The notes under the pieces were generated by a model. The model was not told the origin of the DNA and did not search any database. It worked only from the letters and a program-made list of their open reading frames with translations. From Caballeronia grimmiae (GTDB lineage: Bacteria; Pseudomonadota; Gammaproteobacteria; Burkholderiales; Burkholderiaceae), in contig NZ_JFHE01000003.1 in the NCBI RefSeq assembly GCF_000698555.1, forward strand, positions 124,001 to 188,000: 64,000 nucleotides of DNA. The letters run 5' to 3'. Positions 9,052 through 20,755 of this stretch are shown piece by piece (position 1 is the first letter of the stretch; each line of letters starts with the position of its first letter). The position numbers and the translations under genes were made by a program.

Positions 9052-10422
9052 CTACAACTGCGAAAGCAGCACAATCGAGAATGCCGCGATGACCCACATC
9101 GCCGGCTTGATTTCCCTCGCGCGTCCCGTGGCCGCCTTCAGCACGACGAAAGCGATGAAGCCGTAGGCCACGCCATCCGTGATCGAGTACGTGAGCGGGA
9201 TCAGGATCATCGCGAGGAAGGCGGGAATGGCTTCATCGAAGCGATGCCATTCGATCTTCGTGATCGCTTCCATCATGAACACGCCGACGAGCACCAGCGC
9301 GGGCGCGGTCGCGATCGCCGGAACCAGCGACAGCAGCGGCGACAGAAACAGGAACGGCAGGAAGCACAGGCCGGCGACGACCGCGACGAGCCCCGTTCGG
9401 CCGCCCGCGGAAATGCCCGCCGCCGATTCGATGTACGCGTTCGCCGGACTCGTGCCGAGCGGCGCGGAGATGAGCGCGGAGAAGGCGTCGACCGTCATCG
9501 ACTGGCGGATGTTGCGCGGATTGCCGTTCTCGTCGTAGAGCTTGCCCGCCTCGGAAATCGCCATGAAGGTGGAGAGCGCATCGAAGAAGGACGTGAACAG
9601 CATCACGAAGATGAAAGGCCAGTAGACCACTTTCAGCGCGCCGAGCAGGTCCAGTTGCCCGATGCCCGAGAAGTCCGGCGCGGAAATGAGGCCGTTCCAG
9701 TTGACGAGCGTTTTGGTGGCGATCGCGGCGGGCCAGTACGCGGTGCCGTCGCCCCACACACGGCCGATCGGAATTGCGATGATCGTCGTGAACACGATGC
9801 CGAGCATCAGCGCGCCGGTGACCTTGCGCGCGACGAGAATCGTCGTGACGGCGAGGCCGATGAGGAACGTGATGACGACCGGATTGAGCGATGCCGAATG
9901 CACGATGGTGACCGGATCGCCGACGACGAACTTCGCGTTCACCAGCCCGATCAGGCTGATGAAGAGGCCGATGCCGCACGACACCGCATGCCGCAGGTTC
10001 GCGGGAATCGCATCGACGACGAGCTTGCGCGCGTTGAAGAGCGCGAGGATCGCGAAGATCACGCCGGCCCAGAACACGCAGCCGAGCGCGGTCTGCCACG
10101 GCATCTTGCCGCCGTGGACCATCACGAACGCAAAGAGCGCGTTCATGCCCATGCCGGGCGCGACGAGCACCGGATTGCGCGCATAGAGGCCCATCGCGCA
10201 ACTGCCGAGAAAACTGACGATGACGGTGGCCGTCAGCGCGGCGGGAAACGGCACGCCGGCCTGCGAAAGGATGCCGGGATTGACGACGATGATGTACATC
10301 GCCGTGAGAAAGGTCGTGATGCCCGCGACGACTTCCGTCTTCGTGCGCGATCCCGCCGCGCGGATGCCGAAAAAGCGCTCGAGCGCGGTGGTGTCGCGTT
10401 GTGTGGTGACTGTGGTATCCAT
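9052..10422 (-). CDS. NCS2 family purine permease (AzgA/AdeP/GhxP-like)
   Basis: 456 residues with about 12 to 14 membrane helices. Recognisable family segments are AGITTFLTAMYIIVVNP near the N-terminus, APGMGMNALFAF, TSFFDALSTFMAISEAG, and SAPLGTSPANAYIESAAGI followed by GGRTGL. These place it in the AzgA branch of NCS2 proton symporters that import adenine, guanine or hypoxanthine. It lies 29 bases upstream of guaD and 30 bases downstream of the adenine deaminase gene, so it probably supplies nucleobases to the whole operon. Which purine it prefers cannot be read from sequence. Confidence 0.9.
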   Translation of the reverse strand: MDTTVTTQRDTTALERFFGIRAAGSRTKTEVVAGITTFLTAMYIIVVNPGILSQAGVPFPAALTATVIVSFLGSCAMGLYARNPVLVAPGMGMNALFAFVMVHGGKMPWQTALGCVFWAGVIFAILALFNARKLVVDAIPANLRHAVSCGIGLFISLIGLVNAKFVVGDPVTIVHSASLNPVVITFLIGLAVTTILVARKVTGALMLGIVFTTIIAIPIGRVWGDGTAYWPAAIATKTLVNWNGLISAPDFSGIGQLDLLGALKVVYWPFIFVMLFTSFFDALSTFMAISEAGKLYDENGNPRNIRQSMTVDAFSALISAPLGTSPANAYIESAAGISAGGRTGLVAVVAGLCFLPFLFLSPLLSLVPAIATAPALVLVGVFMMEAITKIEWHRFDEAIPAFLAMILIPLTYSITDGVAYGFIAFVVLKAATGRAREIKPAMWVIAAFSIVLLSQL

Positions 10423-10452
10423 CTTGTTTCTATGTAGTGCAGGTTGATGCGG

Positions 10453-12511
<2,059 letters not shown>

Positions 12512-12560
12512 CGGTGGAGCTCCGGGAAAGGATCGTGTTTGCGTCGTCGCAGGCGCTAGT

Positions 12561-14921
12561 TTACCGGGCGCTCGCCTGCGCCTCGAAGCCGGGCGCATCG
12601 AGCGCGTCCAGAATCGCTTCCGGCGTCGCGGGCGCGCGCAGCTTCGGCGCGTCTGGCGCGTTTGGCGCCGTGGCCGCAATCGCGGCGCGGATCGCGAGCA
12701 GCACCGAGAACGCGAGCAGCAGCGGCGGCTCGCCGACCGCCTTCGAGCGGAAGATCGTCGGCTCGGCGTTGTCGTTGCGGTACAGCGCGACGTTGAACGC
12801 GGCGGGGGTATCGTTGACGGCGGGAATTTTGTACGTGGACGGCGCGTGCGTCATCAGCCGGCCATCGCGGTTCCACCACAGTTCCTCGGTCGTGAGCCAG
12901 CCCATGCCCTGAATGAAGCCGCCTTCCACTTGCCCGATGTCGATGGCCGGATTGATCGAGCGGCCCGCGTCGTGCAGCAGGTCGGCGCGCAGGAGCTTCC
13001 ATTCGCCGGTGAGCGTATCGACGACGACTTCCGACACCGCCGCGCCATACGCGAAGTAATAGAACGGATGGCCGGTGAGCGTCTTCGCGTCCCAGTGAAC
13101 TTTGGGCGTCGCGTAGAAGCCGTCCGACCACAATTGCACGCGGGCGAGATAAGCGGCCGCGACGAGCTGATCGAACGGCATCTGTCCGCCGTTCGCTTCG
13201 ACCACGCCGCCGCCGAAGCGCACGTCCGCCGCCGCGCCGCCGAGATGCTTCGCGGCGAGTTCGGCGAGCCGCGAGCGGATCGCGAGCGCGGCGTCTTCGG
13301 CGGCCTTGCCGTTGAGATCGCTGCCGGTCGATGCCGCCGTCGCGGAGGTATTGGCGACCTTCGACGTATCGGTGGCCGTCACGCGCACCCGCGCGATCCC
13401 GATGCCGAACACGCTCGCGACGACCTGCGCCACTTTCGTGTTCAAGCCCTGGCCCATTTCCGTGCCGCCGTGATTCACGAGCACGGAGCCGTCCTTGTAG
13501 ACGTGCACGAGCGCGCCCGCCTGGTTCAGGAACGGCACGTTGAACGAGATGCCGAACTTCACCGGCGTGAACGCGATGCCGCGCTTGAGCACGGCGCTCG
13601 TCGCATTGAACGCGGCGATCGCGGCGCGGCGCGCGGCGTAATCGCTCGATGCGATCAGCGCATCGGTCAGCGGGGCGAGCACGTTATCGGCGACGGACTG
13701 GCCGTACGGCGTGACGTCGCGCTCGCCGATGCCGTAGAAATTCGCGCGCCGCACGTCGAGCGGATCACGCTTCAGGCGATGCGCGATTTCGTCGAGCATC
13801 ACTTCCATCACGAGCGCGCCTTGCGGACCGCCGAAGCCGCGAAACGCCGTGTTCGACTGCGTGTTCGTCTTGCAGCAGTAGGCGCGGATATCGACATCGC
13901 TCAGGTAGTACGCGTTGTCGAAGTGACAGACCGCCCGCGTCGCGACCGCGCCCGACAGGTCTGCCGAGTAGCCCGCCCGCAGCGCGATTTCGACGCGCGC
14001 GCCGGTGATGCGCCCGTCGTCGTCGAAGCCCGCTTCGTATTCGTAGACCGCGTCGTGACGCTTGCCGGTGATCATGAAGTCGTCGTCGCGATCGGCGCGC
14101 AGCTTGACCGGGCGCTTCAAGAGATGCGCCGCCAGCGACGCCACGCAGGCGAACACCGCCGATTGCGACTCCTTGCCGCCGAAGCCGCCGCCCATGCGCC
14201 GGCACTCGCACACGACCGCGTGCGACGGCCAGTCGAGCATGTGCGCGACGACTTGCTGCATCTCGCTCGGATGCTGCGTCGAACTGTAGACGAGCATGCC
14301 GTGCGATTCCTTGGGCACCGCGTAGGCGACTTGTCCTTCGAGATAGAATTGTTCCTGTCCGCCGACTTCGAATTCCCCGGCGATGCGATGCTTCGCTGCC
14401 GCGATGCGGGCTTCCGGATCGCCGCGCTTCAGATGCAGCGGCGGCAGCACGAACTGCTTGCGCGTCTTGGCTTCCTGCGGCGTCAGCACGGGCTCCAGCG
14501 GCTCGTAACGCACGACGTCCTCGCTGCGGGCGAGCGCGGCGGCGCGGCGCGCCAGATCGTGCGTCTCGGCGATGACCGCGAACACCGGCTGGCCGAGGTA
14601 CTGCACTTCGCCGGCGGCGAAGATCGGATCGTCGTGGAGCACCGGGCCGCAGTTGTTCTCGCCGGGAATGTCGGCAGCGGTCAGAACCGCGATCACGCCC
14701 GGCGCGGCGCGCACGGCGTCGAGATCGAGCGAAACGATGCGCGCATGCGCGTGCCGCGACAGTCCGAGCGCCGCGTGCAGGGTGCCGCGCAGCTCGGGGA
14801 TGTCGTCGGTATAGATGGCTTCGCCGCTCACGTGCAGCGCCGCCGATTCGTGCGGCAGCGCCGCGCCGGCGGCCTGTTGCGCGGCGGCGTTCAGTCCGAC
14901 GGGCTCGCTCACCTTGTTCAT
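12561..14921 (-). CDS. xdhB: Xanthine dehydrogenase molybdopterin-binding subunit
   Basis: 786 residues, the usual length of a bacterial large subunit. It opens with the AEAIYTDDIPE-like segment VSGEAIYTDDIPELRGTLHA. MoCo-contact segments follow: GGGFGGKESQ, FRGFGGPQG, NHGGTEMGQGLNTKV and TAASTGSDLNG. The catalytic glutamate is in KAVGEPPLLLA near the C-terminus. With XdhA it oxidises hypoxanthine and xanthine to urate. Its start overlaps the xdhA stop by ATGA, so the two are coupled translationally. Confidence 0.95.
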   Translation of the reverse strand: MNKVSEPVGLNAAAQQAAGAALPHESAALHVSGEAIYTDDIPELRGTLHAALGLSRHAHARIVSLDLDAVRAAPGVIAVLTAADIPGENNCGPVLHDDPIFAAGEVQYLGQPVFAVIAETHDLARRAAALARSEDVVRYEPLEPVLTPQEAKTRKQFVLPPLHLKRGDPEARIAAAKHRIAGEFEVGGQEQFYLEGQVAYAVPKESHGMLVYSSTQHPSEMQQVVAHMLDWPSHAVVCECRRMGGGFGGKESQSAVFACVASLAAHLLKRPVKLRADRDDDFMITGKRHDAVYEYEAGFDDDGRITGARVEIALRAGYSADLSGAVATRAVCHFDNAYYLSDVDIRAYCCKTNTQSNTAFRGFGGPQGALVMEVMLDEIAHRLKRDPLDVRRANFYGIGERDVTPYGQSVADNVLAPLTDALIASSDYAARRAAIAAFNATSAVLKRGIAFTPVKFGISFNVPFLNQAGALVHVYKDGSVLVNHGGTEMGQGLNTKVAQVVASVFGIGIARVRVTATDTSKVANTSATAASTGSDLNGKAAEDAALAIRSRLAELAAKHLGGAAADVRFGGGVVEANGGQMPFDQLVAAAYLARVQLWSDGFYATPKVHWDAKTLTGHPFYYFAYGAAVSEVVVDTLTGEWKLLRADLLHDAGRSINPAIDIGQVEGGFIQGMGWLTTEELWWNRDGRLMTHAPSTYKIPAVNDTPAAFNVALYRNDNAEPTIFRSKAVGEPPLLLAFSVLLAIRAAIAATAPNAPDAPKLRAPATPEAILDALDAPGFEAQASAR

Positions 14922-16423
14922 GGCTGCTCCTCGGCGGCCGATGCGTGCGCGCCGTAGGCGAACGCGTTGATTTCAGCGAGCGCCAGTGGCGTGTCGGCAC
15001 GCGTCTCCAGATAGAAGCGCAACAGCACGTTGCGCGCCACTTTCGCGCGATACGCGCTCGATGCGCGCATGTCGGTGAGCGGCTGGAAATCGCTGTCGAG
15101 CGCGTTCATCGCGGCGTGCACGCTGGCTTCGGTCCAGTCCTGGCCGATCAGCGCGGCTTCCGTGCTCGCCGCTCGCTTCGGGGTCGCCGCCATGCCGCCG
15201 AACGCGATGCGCGCGTCCGTCACGCGCGCTGCGTCATCGAGCCGGATCGCGAAAGCCGCGCAGACGGCCGAGATGTCCTGGTCGTAGCGCTTCGATACCT
15301 TGTAGGTGCGGAATCGCAAATTGGCGGCCGGGCGCGGCACGCGGATCGCCGCGACGAACTCGCCCGCCGCAAGCGCGGTCTTCTGATAGGCGAGGTAGAA
15401 CGCATCGAGCGGCAGCGTGCGCGTCGCGTCGCCGTGTTGAAGGACGACTTCGGCGTTCAGCGCGATGAGCGCGGGCATCGAATCGCCGATCGGCGAGCCG
15501 TTGGCGACGTTTCCGCCGAGCGTGCCGGCGTTGCGGATCGGCCGCGATGCGAAGCGCGTCCACAACTCCGCGAGCTCGGGGTAATCGACGGCAAGCGCCG
15601 CATACGCGTCTTCGAGCGATGCCGCCGCACCGATCGTCAGATGCCGCGCGTCGCGCTCGATGCGCTTCAGTTCGTCGACATTGCCGATGAACAGGATGTC
15701 GCCCAGATCGCGGAATTGCTTCGTGACCCACAGGCCGATGTCGGTGCTGCCCGCGAGCAGCCGCGCGTTCGGATTCTCCGCCCGCAAGCGCGCGAAGTCG
15801 GCGCGCGTGACGGGCGCTCGATACGTGCTGGAGCCTGACCGGTATTCGAAGGTCTGCGTGCGGCGCAAGCCGGCCAGCGCGGTTCTGACCGCCTCGCGAT
15901 CGAACGGCGGGCGCGGAGGGTCGAACATGCGCTCGGCGGCATCCACGATCGGCCGATAGCCGGTGCAGCGGCACAGATTCCCCGAGATGGCAGTGGCGAT
16001 TTCATCGCGCGAAGGCGGGCCGGCATCGGCGGGATGCGCGTGATACAGCGCCCACAGCGACATCACGAAGCCCGGCGTGCAGAAGCCGCACTGCGAGCCG
16101 TGGCAATCGACGAGCGCCTGCTGCACCGGATGCAGTGCGCCATCCGCGCCGCGCAGGTCCTCGACGGTGAACAGCGCGCGGGAATCGAGCGTCGGCAGGA
16201 ACTGGATGCACGCGTTGACGGCCTTGAGCGCGAGTTCGCCGGTCTCGCCCAGTTCGCCGACGACGACCGTGCACGCGCCGCAATCGCCTTCCGCGCAGCC
16301 TTCCTTGGTGCCGGTGCATAGCTCGGTTTCGCGCAGATGCTGAAGCACCGTGCGGGTGGGCGGCGCGTCGGCGATTTCGCGGACGGCGCCGCGCCAGAAG
16401 AAGCGGATGGTTTGCGTTGTCAT
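14918..16423 (-). CDS. xdhA: Xanthine dehydrogenase iron-sulfur/FAD subunit
   Basis: 501 residues. The N-terminal ferredoxin domain has the 2Fe-2S cysteines of CTGTKEGCAEGDCGAC. The second cluster domain has CGFCTPGF and CRCTGYRP. From about residue 190 the FAD domain shows LLAGSTDIGLWVTKQ and NAGTLGGNVANGSPIGD. This is the electron-transfer subunit of xanthine dehydrogenase. It is the first gene of the minus-strand purine operon; an inverted repeat lies 123-142 bases upstream (see 16546). Confidence 0.95.
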   Translation of the reverse strand: MTTQTIRFFWRGAVREIADAPPTRTVLQHLRETELCTGTKEGCAEGDCGACTVVVGELGETGELALKAVNACIQFLPTLDSRALFTVEDLRGADGALHPVQQALVDCHGSQCGFCTPGFVMSLWALYHAHPADAGPPSRDEIATAISGNLCRCTGYRPIVDAAERMFDPPRPPFDREAVRTALAGLRRTQTFEYRSGSSTYRAPVTRADFARLRAENPNARLLAGSTDIGLWVTKQFRDLGDILFIGNVDELKRIERDARHLTIGAAASLEDAYAALAVDYPELAELWTRFASRPIRNAGTLGGNVANGSPIGDSMPALIALNAEVVLQHGDATRTLPLDAFYLAYQKTALAAGEFVAAIRVPRPAANLRFRTYKVSKRYDQDISAVCAAFAIRLDDAARVTDARIAFGGMAATPKRAASTEAALIGQDWTEASVHAAMNALDSDFQPLTDMRASSAYRAKVARNVLLRFYLETRADTPLALAEINAFAYGAHASAAEEQP

Positions 16424-16545
16424 GGGCGAGCAGGGACATTGCGGACCGGGCGCGCGTTACGCGGTTTCCGTTGCCGGTCATGCACCGGCCAAACGGACTG
16501 CGCGCACGTAGATCGCCATCCAGCCTCGACCATAGCACCGCAATA

Positions 16546-16565
16546 TCCCAAAAATATTATTGGGA
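16546..16565. promoter_or_regulatory. Inverted repeat upstream of xdhA, candidate operator
   Basis: TCCCAA (16546-16551), eight A/T bases, then TTGGGA (16560-16565) form a perfect 6-8-6 inverted repeat in an otherwise GC-rich stretch. It lies in the 238-base gap between xdhA and dsbB, both on the minus strand. It could be a site for a purine-responsive regulator of the xdh operon. No regulator gene is adjacent, so the assignment is tentative. Confidence 0.35.
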
Positions 16566-16661
16566 CGGTATCTAGGTTATGCGGAAGCGCTGATGCGGGG
16601 AAGCGAAAAGCGGGGGAAGCGGTGTGCGCGGGCGCCGGATGGCCCGCGCAGGAGGGGCGAA

Positions 16662-17207
16662 TCAGCGCGTGGCGGCGCGCAGCTTGCGTTTGGAAAGCAG
16701 GCTCGCGGCCACGAGCACGAAGATGACGGCGAACGCCACGAGCGACCATTGCGGCAGCGTCAGTCCAAGGATGGGCGGATACGGCGTTTCGCACAGCCCG
16801 GCGACCTTGAACACTTGCGGCAGCCAGCGCGCGGGCGGCAGGCCGTCGACGACGGGCTGCAGTGCATCGTAGCCGCAACTGAAGCCCGGATGGGCCTGCA
16901 CGTAGACGTGCCGCACCGCCGTGGCGATGCCGCCGAGCGCCGACAGCGCGACCAGCGTTTCGAGCACCGCTATGCCGCGCCAGCCGTTCAGACCCGCGCC
17001 GAGAAACGCGAACACCGCGACGAGCACGAAGAAATACCGCTGGATGATGCACAGCGGGCAGGGGTCTTCGCCGTGGAAGAACTGCAGATACAGCGCACCG
17101 CCGACGAGCCCGAGGCACACGAAGCCGAGCAGCGTGAGAAGCCGGCGCTCGCGTCGCAGGACGCGGTCATCCTCGTGCATCGTGAAGTGATGTAGATGGT
17201 TGTTCAT
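16662..17207 (-). CDS. dsbB: Disulfide bond formation protein DsbB
   Basis: 181 residues with four membrane helices. It has the two periplasmic redox pairs of DsbB: C50-P-L-C53 ([12 protein letters not shown]) and C111 with C139 (GFSCGYD and GLCETPYPP). It reoxidises DsbA and passes electrons to quinone. Two in-frame starts are possible, at 17207 and 17180 (the latter begins [11 protein letters not shown], closer to family length). No coupled partner gene is adjacent. Confidence 0.93.
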   Translation of the reverse strand: MNNHLHHFTMHEDDRVLRRERRLLTLLGFVCLGLVGGALYLQFFHGEDPCPLCIIQRYFFVLVAVFAFLGAGLNGWRGIAVLETLVALSALGGIATAVRHVYVQAHPGFSCGYDALQPVVDGLPPARWLPQVFKVAGLCETPYPPILGLTLPQWSLVAFAVIFVLVAASLLSKRKLRAATR

Positions 17208-17309
17208 TATTACGCAACGATTCGAGAAAAAAGTGCCCTAAGCCTCGGGGATTCGCGCAGGAATTCTAGCGCGATCGCCCGAGGGCGCGGGTGAGACGGG
17301 ACAGCGCGT

Positions 17310-18689
17310 TCAGCGCGTCGTTTCCAGCACGGCTTCGACGGCGCGGCCGATCGAGAGCAACGTGTCGTCGTTGTTGGGCGCGCCGGCGAGCATGAGACCG
17401 ACCGGCGCGCCGCCACGCGGATGGCACGGCAGCGACAGCGCGCATGCATCGAGAAAATTGAAGGCGGTCGGGTTGCGCAGAATCAGCGCGTTGGTCCGGT
17501 TGAAAAGCTCGTCGTCGCCTTCCAGCTCCGCGATGCGCGGCGGCAGCACCGGCACGGTCGGGCAGACGATGGCGTCGAAGCGCTGCCAGAGCGTCGTGCG
17601 CGCGGCCTCGATCATCGCGGCGCGCGCTTCGCAGAGTTCGATGTAATCGGCGGCGCTCGCCGTTTCCGCGCGCATCAGACGGGCGAGCACGCGCGGGTCG
17701 TATTCGGCGGCGTGCTCGGCAATCAGCTTGCGATGCCACGCATACGCTTCGATCGACACGAGGCCGAAGCGGTTCAATTCGGGCAGGCGGTCGAGCGGGG
17801 CGAAGCGGACGTCTTCGACGAGCGCGCCCGCGGCCGCCAGATGATTGATGGCCGCCTGCACCGCCTGCGCGACCGGCGCTTCGACGCCGTCCGTCACGTA
17901 ATGAGTCAACACGCCGAGGCGCACGCCGTCGAGCGGGCGCGTGGCGGGGACATCCGGCTCGCGGCCCGCGAGAATGCGATCGACGAGCGCGCAGCACGCG
18001 ACCGACACGCCGATCGGCCCGAACGAATCCAGCGTCTTCGAAAGGGGAATGCCGCCCTGTTTCGGGATGCGGCTCGCGGTCGGCTTGAAGCCGGTCAGCC
18101 CGCAGAGCGCCGCCGGAATGCGGATGGAGCCGCCGGTATCGGTGCCGAGCGCGACGGCCGCCATGCCATCGGCCACCGATGCCGCCGCGCCCGACGACGA
18201 TCCGCCCGCGATGCGCGCATCGCCCGGCACGTCGGCGCGATACGGCGAGCGCGGCGTGCCGTAGTGCGGATTCAGGCCGAGCCCCGAGAACGCGAATTCG
18301 CTCATGTTGGTGCGCCCGACGATCACCGCGCCGGCCCGCCGCAGCCGCGCGACGGCGACGGCATCGGCTTTCGCGGGCGCGGCGTTGGCCAGCACGCGCG
18401 ATCCGGCGCGCGTTACCTGGCCTTCGATATCGAACAGGTCCTTCACCGACACCGGGATGCCCGCAAGCGGCGACAGCACGGTCCCGGCGCGGCGCAGCGC
18501 ATCGTGGGCGTCGGCGGCGGCGCGGGCATGGTCGGCATCGACGTGCGTGAAGACGGTCGAGCCCTGGCCGTTCGGATCGGCGATACGTTCGAGCGCCGTT
18601 TCGATCAGCGCGCGGCTGGTCGTGCGGCCGCATTTCAGGTCGGCGGCGAGGAGGGCAAGCGGGGCGAACTGCGGCGAAGTGGTTGGCAT
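17310..18689 (-). CDS. Amidase signature family enzyme
   Basis: 459 residues from the start at 18689 (MPTTSPQFAPLALL), preferred on family length; the frame stays open back to 18872. The Ser-cisSer-Lys triad is visible: K83 in PVSVKDLFDI, S164 in AGGSSSGAAASVA and S188 in DTGGSIRIP. Such enzymes hydrolyse simple amides, or act in the GatA role. The missing GatB/GatC neighbours and the lack of GatA-specific segments point to a catabolic amidase. The substrate is unknown. No strong ribosome site was found for any start. Confidence 0.85.
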   Translation of the reverse strand: MPTTSPQFAPLALLAADLKCGRTTSRALIETALERIADPNGQGSTVFTHVDADHARAAADAHDALRRAGTVLSPLAGIPVSVKDLFDIEGQVTRAGSRVLANAAPAKADAVAVARLRRAGAVIVGRTNMSEFAFSGLGLNPHYGTPRSPYRADVPGDARIAGGSSSGAAASVADGMAAVALGTDTGGSIRIPAALCGLTGFKPTASRIPKQGGIPLSKTLDSFGPIGVSVACCALVDRILAGREPDVPATRPLDGVRLGVLTHYVTDGVEAPVAQAVQAAINHLAAAGALVEDVRFAPLDRLPELNRFGLVSIEAYAWHRKLIAEHAAEYDPRVLARLMRAETASAADYIELCEARAAMIEAARTTLWQRFDAIVCPTVPVLPPRIAELEGDDELFNRTNALILRNPTAFNFLDACALSLPCHPRGGAPVGLMLAGAPNNDDTLLSIGRAVEAVLETTR

Positions 18690-18910
18690 GGCGTCGGGCA
18701 GTAGCTTGCCGGCGGCAGGCTTCGCTTCACGCATGCCGGTCGGCGTCCGATGCGTCGCTTCGAGCGGGCGCATCGGCGGTGTAAGGGCGGGCGCGGTCGT
18801 CAGCCAGGGCTGCGGCCGGGCGCCGAAGGTGGCTGTCATTCTAAGCCAGCGCAGTAATAAATACGCGTGCAACGGCGTAATCGTGCGCAGGCCGTCACGT
18901 ATTTCTGGCT

Positions 18911-20302
18911 TCAGATGGTGCGCGAGAAGCGCTTGAGCGTCGCGACGCCCGCTTGTCCCAGATAGCGGTCGAATACCGATGCGACGTTGCGCACGAGCAT
19001 CCGTCCTGCGGGAAGCACGCGAATGGCGTTGCCGGTGATGTCGATGAGGCCGTCGTCGGCCATCGGCGCGAGGCGCGCGAGTTCATCGGCGAAAGTGTCC
19101 GCGAACGCGATGCCGTGCGCTGCTTCCATGTCGCCAAAACGCAGCGTGCCGCCGCACATCAGCCGCATGATGACGTCGCGGCGCAGGAGGTCGTCGGCGG
19201 AAAGCCGCACGCCGCGCCTGATCGCGAACTGGCCGGCGTCGATGGCGGCGGCGTAGTGGGGTAGTTCGCGGGCGTTCTGCGCATACACATTGCCGACCTT
19301 GCCGATCGACGACGCCCCGATGCCGATCAGATCGCAGTCGGCGTGCGTGCTGTAACCCTGGAAATTGCGCTGGAGCGTGCCGGCTTCGTACGCGCGCGCG
19401 AGTTCGTCGCCCGGCAGCGCGAAGTGATCCATGCCGATGTACACATAGCCCGCGTCGCTCATGCGCTCGATTACGCGCCTGAGGATCGCGAGCCGCACGT
19501 TGGGGGACGGCAGCGCGCTTTCGTCGATCTGACGCTGCATCTTGAAGAGCGACGGCATGTGCGCGTAGCCGAACACCGACACGCGGTCCGGCGCGAGCGC
19601 GATGATCGCATCGAGCGTGCGCGTGAAGCTCTCGACGCTCTGATGCGGCAAGCCGTAGATCAGATCGACGCTCACCGAGCGGAAGCCGTTGTCACGCGCC
19701 GCGCGCATCACGTCCTCGGTTATCGCGCGGGGCTGGATGCGGTTGACGGCCTGCTGCACGCGCTCGTCGAAGTCCTGCACGCCGAGACTCAGCCGGTTGA
19801 AACCGAGTTGCCGCAACAGCGCGATGGTCTGCGGCGACGCCTCGCGCGGATCGACTTCGATTGAATATTCGGCGCGCTCGTCCGCGACGAGATTGAAATG
19901 CGCGGCTGTCTCGGCCATCAGTTCGGCCATTTCGTCGTGAGACAGGAACGTGGGCGTGCCGCCACCCCAATGAAGCTGCGTGACGGGACGGGCGGTGTCG
20001 AAGCAGGCGGCCTGCATCGCCAGCTCGCGCTTCATGCGATCCAGATACGGCCGGCCGTGCGCGCGATTCTTCGTCGCAACCTTGTTGCATCCGCAATAGA
20101 AGCAAACGGTGTCGCAGAACGGAATGTGGAAGTACAGCGACAAATCCGCCGATGCGCCGCCGGTTGCGGCTGCTTCGAAGTAATGCGCGGGATCGAACGA
20201 ATCCGTGAACTGGACGGCGGTGGGGTACGACGTGTAGCGCGGGCCGTGTGCGTCGTAGCGGGCGAGCAGGTCCGGGCGGAAGAGAGTGTCGACGGGTGTC
20301 AT
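18911..20302 (-). CDS. hemN: Oxygen-independent coproporphyrinogen III dehydrogenase
   Basis: 463 residues. The start at 20302 (MTPVDTLFRPDLLARYDAHG) is typical of HemN. The radical-SAM cluster motif C63-x3-C67-x2-C70-x-C72 (PFCDTVCFYCGC) is intact, preceded by the HemN-specific GPRYTSYPTA at residues 20-29. LHWGGGTPTFL supplies the SAM-binding glycines. It makes protoporphyrinogen IX from coproporphyrinogen III without oxygen. The C-terminal half carries the HemN domain, so it is not a HemW-type chaperone. No Anr/Fnr box was evident upstream. Confidence 0.94.
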   Translation of the reverse strand: MTPVDTLFRPDLLARYDAHGPRYTSYPTAVQFTDSFDPAHYFEAAATGGASADLSLYFHIPFCDTVCFYCGCNKVATKNRAHGRPYLDRMKRELAMQAACFDTARPVTQLHWGGGTPTFLSHDEMAELMAETAAHFNLVADERAEYSIEVDPREASPQTIALLRQLGFNRLSLGVQDFDERVQQAVNRIQPRAITEDVMRAARDNGFRSVSVDLIYGLPHQSVESFTRTLDAIIALAPDRVSVFGYAHMPSLFKMQRQIDESALPSPNVRLAILRRVIERMSDAGYVYIGMDHFALPGDELARAYEAGTLQRNFQGYSTHADCDLIGIGASSIGKVGNVYAQNARELPHYAAAIDAGQFAIRRGVRLSADDLLRRDVIMRLMCGGTLRFGDMEAAHGIAFADTFADELARLAPMADDGLIDITGNAIRVLPAGRMLVRNVASVFDRYLGQAGVATLKRFSRTI

Positions 20303-20424
20303 GGCGAGCCTATGCGTTGCGCCGAGTTTAGCGAGCGCAGGCAAACCGGCGTTGCGTGATAACGTCGCAGCCCGCGCGGGCGTGGGACAATGACGGCTTC
20401 GCCGGCTGTCCTTTTTCTATCGCC

Positions 20425-20706
20425 ATGCCCTTGCAGTCTTCCTCAGCCCATGCCTGCCGCGAAGGATGCGGCGCCTGCTGCATCGCGCCTTCCATCACGA
20501 GCGCGATTCCCGGCATGCCCGGCGGCAAGCGCGCGGGCGAGCCGTGCGTTCAGCTCGACGGCGACCTGCGCTGCAAGATCTTCGGCGATGCGCGCCGGCC
20601 AGGCTGCTGCGGCGGGCTGCAACCTTCCGCGGAAATGTGCGGCGACACGCGCGAGTACGCCATCGCATGGCTCGCGCGGCTTGAGGTCGAGACGCAACCG
20701 CAATGA
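20425..20706 (+). CDS. YkgJ-like cysteine cluster protein
   Basis: 93 residues. The start at 20425 ([15 protein letters not shown]) is preferred over an upstream GTG at 20356. Eight cysteines appear in a short protein: CREGCGACC, then C in GEPCVQL, C in LRCKIF, CC in RPGCCGGL and C in EMCGDT. This pattern matches the YkgJ/CxxCxxCC family of presumed zinc- or iron-binding proteins of unknown role. It is divergent from hemN, sharing a 122-base gap, and is followed 49 bases later by the DUF1439-like gene. Confidence 0.72.
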   Translation: MPLQSSSAHACREGCGACCIAPSITSAIPGMPGGKRAGEPCVQLDGDLRCKIFGDARRPGCCGGLQPSAEMCGDTREYAIAWLARLEVETQPQ

Positions 20707-20755
20707 AGTTCGCCTGTCCAAGCACCGTTCCAACATCGAATCGAGGAAACCCCGC

